A stretch of 64,000 nucleotides of DNA from Aquabacterium sp. Lineage in GTDB: Bacteria > Pseudomonadota > Gammaproteobacteria > Burkholderiales > Burkholderiaceae_C. A model generated the notes under the pieces. It was given only the letters and a program-made list of their open reading frames with translations, did no database searches and had not been told where the DNA came from. Position numbers and translations under genes: made by a program. Below, piece by piece: positions 57,145 to 64,000 of this stretch. The number at the start of each line of letters is the position of its first letter. The first letter of the stretch is position 1. The stretch is taken from NCBI GenBank assembly GCA_023266355.1, contig JAHFQM010000005.1:186001-250000 (forward strand), in the 5' to 3' direction.

Positions 57145-58092
57145 ATGCACCTGTGCACCTTCGAACACCTGGGCCCACACGCGGGCCCTGCCCACGGTGG
57201 CCCGCAGATCGGTGTGTTGCGCGGCAACGAACTCGTCACCCTCGCCGACAAGCTCACGCTGCCGCACGGTGCCCAGCTCTCGGCGCACCAGCCCATGATC
57301 GACCTGATCACCCACTGGCCGGCGGTGCGCGCCCAGGTGGCGGCGCTGGCCGCAGGCGCACCGGCCGACCTGCTGCTCGACAACGTCCACCTGCTCGCGC
57401 CCATCCCGCGCCCGGGCAAGACCCTGGCCATCGGCCTGAACTACCTGGAGCACGTGCAGGAAAGCATCGTGGGCGAGAGCCGCACTGTGCCCGAGCACCA
57501 GGTCTGGTTCCCCAAGCTGGCCAATGCCATCCATGCGCCCTTCGATGACATCGTGCTGCCGCGCGTCTCGCAGATGAGCGACTACGAGGCCGAGATGGTG
57601 GCCATCATCGGCCAGCGCTGCCGCCATGTGCCCCCCGAGCGCGCCCACGAGGTGGTGTTCGGCTACGCGGTGGGCAACGACGTCTCGGTGCGCGACTTCC
57701 AGAAGCGCACCTCGCAGTGGACGCTGGGCAAGAGCTTCGACACCCACGCGCCCTACGGCCCCTGGATCACCACGGCCGACGAGGTCGGCGACCCGCACGG
57801 GCTGGAGATGCGCTGCTGGGTCAATGGCGAGCTGCGCCAGCACAGCAACACGAAGCTGATGATGCACAAGGTGTGGGAGCAGATTGCCCAGCTCACGCAG
57901 GTGATGACGCTGGAGCCCGGCGACGTGATCTTCACCGGCACTTGCAGCGGCGTGGGCGCGGCCTTCAGCCCGCCGAAGTTCCTGCGCGCCGGTGACACCG
58001 TGCGCGTGGAGATCGAACGCCTGGGCGCCATCGTGGCGCATTGCGTGGACGAGGACCCGGCTGAAAGCCCGGCTGAAAACTCTGCGGGCTGA
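57145..58092 (+). CDS. Fumarylacetoacetate hydrolase family protein
   Basis: 315 residues. FAH-fold marks: KTLAIGLNYLEHVQES, MSDYEAEMVAIIGQRC (the metal-binding Glu residues), FGYAVGNDVSVRDFQKRTSQ, LGKSFDTHAPYGPWITTADE and EPGDVIFTGTCSGVGAAF. These are enzymes splitting or decarboxylating 2-oxo acids in aromatic or sugar breakdown; which one cannot be told. 47 nt after the permease gene, perhaps co-transcribed. Confidence 0.88.
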   Translation: MHLCTFEHLGPHAGPAHGGPQIGVLRGNELVTLADKLTLPHGAQLSAHQPMIDLITHWPAVRAQVAALAAGAPADLLLDNVHLLAPIPRPGKTLAIGLNYLEHVQESIVGESRTVPEHQVWFPKLANAIHAPFDDIVLPRVSQMSDYEAEMVAIIGQRCRHVPPERAHEVVFGYAVGNDVSVRDFQKRTSQWTLGKSFDTHAPYGPWITTADEVGDPHGLEMRCWVNGELRQHSNTKLMMHKVWEQIAQLTQVMTLEPGDVIFTGTCSGVGAAFSPPKFLRAGDTVRVEIERLGAIVAHCVDEDPAESPAENSAG

Positions 58093-58118
58093 GCAGGCCT
58101 GAGCCGCTCAGCATCCGC

Positions 58119-58391
58119 TCAGCAGCACTTCCCAGTGCGGCTGCCGTAGCGGGCTTCCAGGCGCTCCTGGAAGAAGGCCTCGTAGCTCATGGGCGCCTGG
58201 TCCGGGTGGGTGCGCTCCATGTGGTTGAGGTAGGCGTCGTAGTCGGGCAGGCCGACCATGAGCCGCAGGCTCTGACCGAGGTAGCGGCCAGCCTGGCCGA
58301 TCGACGCCCGCCAGCTGCGTGGGCTGGCGCTGTCTGTCGGCTCGGGCTTCTGGCTCTTCTGACTCAGAAGGTCCTGCGTGGGGGTGCTCAT
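58119..58391 (-). CDS. YbdD/YjiX-family small protein (DUF466)
   Basis: 90 residues. GQSLRLMVGLPDYDAYLNHM and MSYEAFFQERLEARYGSRTG are the conserved part of YbdD/YjiX, here with a longer polar N-terminus (about 25 residues) and a C-terminal KCC. It accompanies cstA/btsT-type transporters in nearly all genomes, and here it lies 6 nt after cstA. Its role in peptide or pyruvate transport is not known. Confidence 0.9.
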   Translation of the reverse strand: MSTPTQDLLSQKSQKPEPTDSASPRSWRASIGQAGRYLGQSLRLMVGLPDYDAYLNHMERTHPDQAPMSYEAFFQERLEARYGSRTGKCC

Positions 58392-58397
58392 GCTCAG

Positions 58398-60476
58398 TCA
58401 GTGCGCAGCTGCGGTGGCTTCGGCCGACAGGCGCTGGTAAGGCGTCTCACGGGCATGGGCCTGGCGCTGGTGGCGGGCCTGCAGGCAGGCGCGCACGGTG
58501 TAGACCAGCACGGTCAGCACCACACCGAGGAAGAGCAGGCACAGGCCGGCGTCCAGGCGGTCGTTGAAGATGATTTGCTGCATGGCTTCGGGCGTCTTGG
58601 CCGGGGCCACCAGCTTGCCCTCGGCCAGGGCGTTGGCGAACTTGTCGGCGTGGGCCAGGAAGCCCACCCGCACGTCGGACGAGAACACCTTGAGCCAGCC
58701 GGCGGTCAGCGTGCAGGCCAGCAGCCACACGGTCGGCACCACGGCCACCCAGGCATAGCGCTCGCGCTTCATCTTGAACAGCACCACAGTGCCCAGCATC
58801 AGGGCGACGGCGGCCAGCATCTGGTTGGCGATGCCGAACAGCGGCCACAGGGTGTTGATGCCGCCCAGCGGGTCGACCACGCCCTGGTAGAGGAAGTAGC
58901 CCCAGGTGGCCACGCACAGGCCGGTGGCCAGCAGGTTGGCCGGCAGGCTGTGGGTCTGCTTGAGGGCGGGCACGAAGCTGCCCAGCAGGTCCTGCAGCAT
59001 GAAGCGGCCGGCGCGGGTGCCGGCGTCCACGGCGGTCAGGATGAACAGCGCCTCGAACAGGATGGCGAAGTGGTACCAGAAGGCCATCATGCCGTCGCCA
59101 CCGATGACCTGGTGGAGGATCTGGGCCATGCCCACGGCCAGGGTGGGCGCGCCACCGGCACGCGCCAGGATGGTGTTCTCACCCACGTCCTTGGCGGTCT
59201 GGATGAGCACGTCGGGCGTGACCACGAAGCCCCAGGTGGACAGCGTGGCGGCCACGGCTTCCGGGGTGCTGCCGACCAGGGCGGCCGGGCTGTTCATGGC
59301 GAAGTACACGCCGGGCTGGATGACGCTGGCTGCGACCAGGGCCATCACGGCCACGAAGGACTCGGCCAGCATGCCGCCGTAGCCGATGAAGCGGGCGTGC
59401 GATTCGTTTTCCAGCATCTTGGGCGTGGTGCCCGAAGCGATCAGCGCGTGGAAGCCCGACACCGCACCGCAGGCGATGGTGATGAACAGGAAGGGGAAGA
59501 GGCTGCCCGCCCACACCGGGCCGTTGCCCTGTGCGAACTGCGTGACCGCTGGCATCTTCAGGTCGGGGGCCACGAAGACGATGCCGATGGCCAGGGCGAT
59601 GATGGTGCCGATCTTCAGGAAGGTCGAGAGGTAGTCGCGCGGGGCCAGCAGCAGCCACACCGGCAGGGTGGCGGCGACGAAGCCGTAGCCGATCAACATC
59701 CAGGTCAGGGCCTTGCCGTCGAAGGTGAACAGGGCGTTGAGCGTCGGGTGCTCGTGCACCCACTGCCCGCCGACGATGGCCAGCATCAGCATCACGAAGC
59801 CAATGATGGAGACCTCGCCGATGCGGCCCGGGCGGATGTAGCGCACGTACACGCCCATGAACAGCGCCACCGGGATGGTGGCCGCCACGGTGAAGGTGCC
59901 CCAGGGCGAGTGCGCCAGGGCCTTGACCACGATGAGGGCCAGCACCGCCAGGATGATGATCATGATCATGAAGGCGCCGAACAGCGTCACCATGCCGGGG
60001 ATGGTGCCCATCTCCTGCTTGACCAGGTCGCCCAGGGAGCGGCCGTCGCGGCGGGTGGAGATGAACAGCACGATGAAGTCCTGCACCGCACCGGCGAAGA
60101 CCACGCCGGCCAGCAGCCACAGCAGGCCGGGCAGGTAGCCCATCTGCGCCGCCAGCACCGGGCCGACCAGCGGGCCCGCACCGGCGATGGCCGCGAAGTG
60201 GTGGCCGTAGAGCACGTACTTGTTGGTGGGCACGTAGTCCAGGCCGTCGTTGTGCTGCCAGGCGGGCGTCTGGCGCGTGGCGTCCAGCTGCAGCACGCGG
60301 GTGGCGATGAACAGGGCGTAGTAGCGGTAGGCGATCAGGTAGGTGCACACGGCGGCCACCACCACCCACAGGGCGCTGACGGTTTCGCCGCGGCCCAGGG
60401 CCACGGTGGCCAGGGCAAAGGCCCCCAGGATCGAGACCAGCAGCCACAGGCCGTGGCGTTTCAGGATCGCATTCAT
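58398..60476 (-). CDS. cstA: Carbon starvation protein A (CstA/BtsT family transporter)
   Basis: 692 residues with about 16-18 membrane helices. Seen: GLDYVPTNKYVLYGHHFAAI, GAGPLVGPVLAAQMGYLPG, TRRDGRSLGDLVKQEMG and GTTPKMLENESHARFIGYGG. The family transports pyruvate and peptides when carbon is short. ATG 60476 has GGAGAC upstream. Just upstream on the same strand lies a two-component system which may control it. Confidence 0.93.
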   Translation of the reverse strand: MNAILKRHGLWLLVSILGAFALATVALGRGETVSALWVVVAAVCTYLIAYRYYALFIATRVLQLDATRQTPAWQHNDGLDYVPTNKYVLYGHHFAAIAGAGPLVGPVLAAQMGYLPGLLWLLAGVVFAGAVQDFIVLFISTRRDGRSLGDLVKQEMGTIPGMVTLFGAFMIMIIILAVLALIVVKALAHSPWGTFTVAATIPVALFMGVYVRYIRPGRIGEVSIIGFVMLMLAIVGGQWVHEHPTLNALFTFDGKALTWMLIGYGFVAATLPVWLLLAPRDYLSTFLKIGTIIALAIGIVFVAPDLKMPAVTQFAQGNGPVWAGSLFPFLFITIACGAVSGFHALIASGTTPKMLENESHARFIGYGGMLAESFVAVMALVAASVIQPGVYFAMNSPAALVGSTPEAVAATLSTWGFVVTPDVLIQTAKDVGENTILARAGGAPTLAVGMAQILHQVIGGDGMMAFWYHFAILFEALFILTAVDAGTRAGRFMLQDLLGSFVPALKQTHSLPANLLATGLCVATWGYFLYQGVVDPLGGINTLWPLFGIANQMLAAVALMLGTVVLFKMKRERYAWVAVVPTVWLLACTLTAGWLKVFSSDVRVGFLAHADKFANALAEGKLVAPAKTPEAMQQIIFNDRLDAGLCLLFLGVVLTVLVYTVRACLQARHQRQAHARETPYQRLSAEATAAAH

Positions 60477-60629
60477 TCGGAGTCTCCTCAAGCAGCGCCG
60501 TGGGGTGCATGGCCGCACGGCAGGGTGCTGAGAGTCTGCCCACCGAGGGGGCGCTGCGCATCCGTCGTGCTGCGCAGGCGGGCTGCGTGGCAGCGCGTAC
60601 TCGTTAACCCGAGGCGCTGACCCCAGGCG

Positions 60630-61277
60630 TCAAGCCGGGGTGCTGTCGTCGCGGGTGTGCTCCACCGCGTACTTGATGAGCTCGGCCTGGCCTTCGATGC
60701 CCAGCTTGCGCTTGATGCTCTGGCGGTGGGTTTCCACCGTGCGCACGCTCAGGTCGAGGTCGCGCGCGATCTGTTTGCTGCTGTGGCCGCGGCCCAGCGC
60801 CGCGAGGATTTCGGCCTCGCGCGGCGTGAGGACCGGGCGCGGCGCCTGGCCGCGGAACAGCCGGCCCGCCACGGCCGGGCTCAGGTAGGTGCCGCCCTCG
60901 GCCACCGTCTGGATGGCGCTGACGATGTCGCTGGCCGGGGCGTCTTTCAGCACATAGCCGCGGGCGCCGGCCTGCAGGGCGCGCTGCACGTACTCGGGGT
61001 TGTCGTACATGCTGAGCATCAGCACGCGCAACGCGGGGTGGCGCGCCAGCAGGGCGGCGGTGAGGTCGATGCCGCTGATGTCTTTCATGCCCACGTCCAT
61101 CAGCACGAGGTTGGGGGCCTCGGCCGGTGCGGCGGGCGCCATGTGCGCCCAGGCCTCGTCCGCGTTACCGGCTTCGCAGACCGAGACCACGCCGGGCAGG
61201 CTGGCCAGGCGCAGGCGCAGGCCGTCGCGCACCAGCGGGTGGTCGTCGACGATGAGCAGGCGGATGGTGGTGGTCAT
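60630..61277 (-). CDS. NarL/FixJ-family response regulator
   Basis: 215 residues. Receiver domain RLLIVDDHPLVRDGLRLRLA and LVLMDVGMKDISGIDL, with the phospho-acceptor Asp in the latter; the conserved Lys in GYVLKDAPASDI. The C-terminal LuxR-type HTH begins LTPREAEILAALGRGHSSKQ and contains LSVRTVETHRQSIKRKLG. The ATG overlaps the kinase stop (ATGA at 61277-61274). It lies 154 bp upstream of cstA on the same strand. Confidence 0.93.
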   Translation of the reverse strand: MTTTIRLLIVDDHPLVRDGLRLRLASLPGVVSVCEAGNADEAWAHMAPAAPAEAPNLVLMDVGMKDISGIDLTAALLARHPALRVLMLSMYDNPEYVQRALQAGARGYVLKDAPASDIVSAIQTVAEGGTYLSPAVAGRLFRGQAPRPVLTPREAEILAALGRGHSSKQIARDLDLSVRTVETHRQSIKRKLGIEGQAELIKYAVEHTRDDSTPA

Positions 61278-62752
61278 GCGGTGGTGTCGGGCGTGTCAGG
61301 GGTGACGTGGGGGACGCGGGTGTGGGCGGCGGCCAGCAGCCGGGCCAGGGCCTGGGTCGGCACGGTGGCCAGCACCAGGGTGCCGTGGTGGGGGTCTTGC
61401 GGGTGGCGGGCCCTGTCGGCGTGCACGTCCAGGCGCCCGCCGATGGCGGCCAGGCGTTCGCGCATGTTGCGCAGCCCGATGCCTTCGCGGGGGTGGGCGC
61501 GCAGGGCGGCCTGGTCGAAGCCCTGGCCATTGTCGTTGATGTGCAGTTCGATCTGCCCGGGCTCGAAGCTCAGGCTGAGGTCCACGTGGGTGGCCTGGGC
61601 GTGCTTGACGACGTTGGTCAGCGCTTCTTGCGCCACCCGGAACAGCACCGTCTTGGCCTCGTCGGGCAGGGCGACCTCGGTGCCGTCGATGTGGGTGTCG
61701 ATGCGCAGGCCGGTGTGCTCGCCGAACTCGCGCCCGAGGTGCGCCAGGGCGGCGGGCAGGCCGAGGTTGTCCAGCAGGGCCGGGCGCAGGCTGTGCGAGA
61801 GGTGGCGCACTTCCAGCAGGGCGTCGTTGAGGCGGCTGAGGGCCTTGTCCAGCGCGGCGGGGTGGGGCTGGCCCTGTCGGTGCAGCTCGTCCACCGCGGA
61901 CTCGATCAGCAGCTTGCCTGCCACGAGCGTCTGGCTGGTGCCGTCGTGCAGCTCGCGGGCCAGGCGGGCGCGTTCGTCTTCCTGCGACTGCACCACGCGG
62001 CGCGCCATCAGGCGCAACTGGGCGTCGGCCTCGCGGTGCTCGCTGAGGTTGAGCATCAGGCCGCTGATGCTGATGACCACGGTGCCGCCCGCCGCCACGG
62101 CCATCAGCCAGCCGATGGTGGTGCGGATGCTGCGGTCCATGCCCTCGTCCAGCTCGGACAGGGTGTGCTGGATGTCGTCCAGGTAGAGGCCGGTGCCGAT
62201 CATCCAGCCCCAGGGCTGCAGCAGGGTCACGTAGCCCAGCTTGGGCACGGTCTGGCCGCTGGAAGGCTTGCGCCAGGGGAACTCGATGAAGCCACCGCCC
62301 GCGCGGGCCTTGGCCAGCAGCAGCTGGATGGTGGGGCGGCCGTCCTCGTCGGTGAGGTCCCAGAGGTTGCGGCCCATCAGCTCGGGTTGCCGCGAGTGCA
62401 TGAGGACGGTGCCGTGCTGGTCGTAGACGAAGAAGTAGCCGTCCGGCCCGTAGTTCATGCGGCCCAGCGCATGCAGGGCGAGGCGCTGCCGGGTGGCGTC
62501 GTCCGCGGGCTGGGCGCTGCCGGTGGCGCCGTCCTGCCCCGGGGCGGTGTGGACGGATTGCAGCGCGCTCAGGGCCAGGTCCATGTTGTGGCGCAGCTCG
62601 GCGCGGCGGGCTTCCATGTAGGCCTCGCGCACCAGCGCGCGGGTCTGGTGGCCCAGGGTGAGCTGTTGGTCGAACATGGCCACGCCAATGAGCAGCAGGC
62701 TCAGCAGCAGCGGCACCACCGCCAGCAGCGTGATCTTGGCTTTGAGTTGCAT
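61274..62752 (-). CDS. Sensor histidine kinase with Cache domain (NarX/DegS type)
   Basis: About 492 residues. N-terminal membrane helix (about 8-26), a periplasmic single-Cache domain (NYGPDGYFFVYDQHGTVLMH, LGYVTLLQPWGWMIGTGLYL), a second helix (about 208-230), then the HisKA_3 dimer helix with phospho-His in RLARELHDGTSQTLVAGKLL and a HATPase (FRVAQEALTNVVKHAQATHV, GQGFDQAALRAHPREGIGLR). Cache domains of this kind bind small carboxylates, which would suit control of cstA; that is inference. ATG 62752 begins MQLKAKITLL; 62785 is an alternative. Confidence 0.9.
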   Translation of the reverse strand: MQLKAKITLLAVVPLLLSLLLIGVAMFDQQLTLGHQTRALVREAYMEARRAELRHNMDLALSALQSVHTAPGQDGATGSAQPADDATRQRLALHALGRMNYGPDGYFFVYDQHGTVLMHSRQPELMGRNLWDLTDEDGRPTIQLLLAKARAGGGFIEFPWRKPSSGQTVPKLGYVTLLQPWGWMIGTGLYLDDIQHTLSELDEGMDRSIRTTIGWLMAVAAGGTVVISISGLMLNLSEHREADAQLRLMARRVVQSQEDERARLARELHDGTSQTLVAGKLLIESAVDELHRQGQPHPAALDKALSRLNDALLEVRHLSHSLRPALLDNLGLPAALAHLGREFGEHTGLRIDTHIDGTEVALPDEAKTVLFRVAQEALTNVVKHAQATHVDLSLSFEPGQIELHINDNGQGFDQAALRAHPREGIGLRNMRERLAAIGGRLDVHADRARHPQDPHHGTLVLATVPTQALARLLAAAHTRVPHVTPDTPDTTA

Positions 62753-62880
62753 GGCGGGCGTGGTCTTGGGCGGGCGGGGCCCCATGCTAGCGCCATCCGG
62801 AGAAGCCGACGTATCATGGCCGGTTGCCCTTGCCGCGCCTGCTGGCCGCTGTCGGGCCTTTTTCTTGCTCTGAGTCGCTC

Positions 62881-64000
62881 ATGCCTCGCCCTGATTCTTC
62901 TGCTGTTCCCGATGATGCTGCTGCGCCGTCCGGCGAGCCCGCTCCCTACCTCGCCCAAGCCCTCCGTTCCGAGCCTCGGTCGGCTTCCCGGGCCGCACCC
63001 CGGGCGGAGCGCACGGAAATCCAGATCCGCGGCGCCCGCACGCACAACCTGAAAAACATCGACCTGGACCTGCCGCGCAACCAGCTCGTCGTCATCACCG
63101 GCCTGTCGGGCTCGGGCAAGTCCAGCCTGGCCTTTGACACGCTCTATGCCGAAGGCCAGCGCCGCTATGTGGAGAGCCTGAGCGCCTACGCGCGCCAGTT
63201 CCTGCAGCTGATGGACAAGCCCGACGTCGATGTCATCGAGGGCCTGTCGCCGGCGATTTCCATCGAACAAAAAGCCACCAGCCACAACCCGCGCTCGACC
63301 GTGGGCACGGTCACCGAGATCCACGACTACCTGCGCCTGCTGTTCGCCCGCGCCGGCACGCCGTTCTGCCCCGACCACGGCCAGCCGCTGCAGGCGCAAA
63401 GCGTCAGCCAGATGGTGGACGCCACCCTGGCCCTGCCCGAAGACACCAAGCTGATGATCCTGGCGCCCGTGGTGCGCGACCGCAAGGGCGAGTTCGCCGA
63501 CCTGTTCGCCGACATGCAGGCCCAGGGCTATGTGCGCTTCCGCATCAACGGCCAGGTCACCGAAGCCACCGACCTGCAGCCCCTGGCCAAGAACGAGAAG
63601 CACGACATCGACGTCGTGGTGGACCGCCTCAAGGTGCGCGCCGACATGGCCCAGCGCCTGGCCGAATCCTTCGAGACCGCGATGCGCCTGGCCGACGACC
63701 GCGCCATCGTGCTCGAAATGGACACGGCGAAAGAACACCTGTTCTCCGCCAAGTTCGCCTGCCCCGTGTGCAGCTACTCGCTGTCGGAGCTGGAGCCGCG
63801 GCTGTTCTCCTTCAACTCGCCGGTGGGCGCCTGCCCGACCTGCGACGGCCTGGGCCACGTCATCGCCTTCGACCCGCAGCGCGTGGTGGCCTTCCCTTCG
63901 CTGAGCGTGGGCAGTGGCGCCGTCAAGGGCTGGGACCGCCGCAACCCCTACACCTACAGCCTGATCGAGTCGGTGGGCAAGCACTACGGCGTGGACATCG
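62881..64000 (+). CDS. uvrA: Excinuclease ABC subunit UvrA, N-terminal part (cut by window edge)
   Basis: The first 373 residues are inside. After a variable 45-residue N-terminal extension rich in Ala, Pro and Ser, the UvrA pattern starts: [20 protein letters not shown], Walker [61 protein letters not shown] and the zinc-finger Cys pairs [19 protein letters not shown] and ACPTCDGLG. UvrA recognises damaged DNA in nucleotide excision repair. No CTGT-N8-ACAG SOS box is seen in the 128-bp gap upstream. Confidence 0.97.
   Translation, partial: MPRPDSSAVPDDAAAPSGEPAPYLAQALRSEPRSASRAAPRAERTEIQIRGARTHNLKNIDLDLPRNQLVVITGLSGSGKSSLAFDTLYAEGQRRYVESLSAYARQFLQLMDKPDVDVIEGLSPAISIEQKATSHNPRSTVGTVTEIHDYLRLLFARAGTPFCPDHGQPLQAQSVSQMVDATLALPEDTKLMILAPVVRDRKGEFADLFADMQAQGYVRFRINGQVTEATDLQPLAKNEKHDIDVVVDRLKVRADMAQRLAESFETAMRLADDRAIVLEMDTAKEHLFSAKFACPVCSYSLSELEPRLFSFNSPVGACPTCDGLGHVIAFDPQRVVAFPSLSVGSGAVKGWDRRNPYTYSLIESVGKHYGVDI

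Noticed and set aside
57145..58092. Homoprotocatechuate-pathway isomerase/decarboxylase as exact function
   Set aside because: No aromatic-degradation genes surround it, and FAH-family specificity cannot be read by eye; kept as family-level call.
62753..62880. LexA/SOS box before uvrA
   Set aside because: One CTGT is present near 62850, but it is not followed by ACAG after 8 bases.

Overview
The window is a high-GC, gene-dense stretch of a betaproteobacterial chromosome, most likely order Burkholderiales (Comamonadaceae/Sphaerotilaceae-like). I infer this from gene content: the metX-metW pair, a complete liu leucine-degradation operon, a Gram-negative trimeric-type porin, a PEP-CTERM protein, an FMN glutamate-synthase-like protein, and ssb and uvrA of the usual type. 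No rRNA, tRNA, CRISPR array or complete insertion sequence was seen.

Layout. 1-6837: two-component regulator (kinase cut by the left edge) divergent from a three-gene RND heavy-metal-type efflux system. 6892-7422: ssb. 7757-16843: one long chemotaxis operon (CheZ-like/MCP hybrid, cheY, STAS protein, cheA, MCP, cheW, cheR, cheD, cheB). 16912-21615: class II amidotransferase, a TetR regulator divergent from a carotenoid oxygenase with two palindromic operators between them, a PF10118-type protein and a PEP-CTERM protein. 21674-29054: liu operon with its own TetR regulator. 29239-33019: thioesterase, recQ, porin, and a candidate sigma-54-driven small RNA. 33020-34889: metXW with a pseudoknot leader and an attenuator. 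35132-40389: glutamate-synthase-like protein, GST, DUF898 membrane protein, purB. 40604-44878: a secreted PLD-family protein, a small secreted REase-fold toxin and three tandem Imm52-like immunity genes. 44896-45735: pyrF, apparently with a leaderless transcript. 45796-57097: an ABC exporter operon (adaptor plus two FtsX permeases) interrupted by a defence island (63-bp repeat array, fused HsdM/HsdS remnant, McrBC, DUF433/PIN toxin-antitoxin pair, Fic protein); the ATPase expected in such an operon is not present. 57145-64000: FAH-family hydrolase, cstA with its ybdD-like partner, a NarL-type two-component system, and the 5' part of uvrA.

The parts most worth following are: the toxin with triplicated mosaic immunity genes; the defence island that sits where an ABC ATPase gene should be, with its deletion-born HsdM-HsdS fusion and 63-bp hairpin repeats; a McrB with an EVE-like domain between Walker A and Walker B; a chemoreceptor-like protein carrying the CheZ phosphatase motif in a cluster without cheZ; and two RNA elements (the metX leader and the sRNA beside metW). 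All functional assignments are from reading sequence and remembered family features; no search was run.
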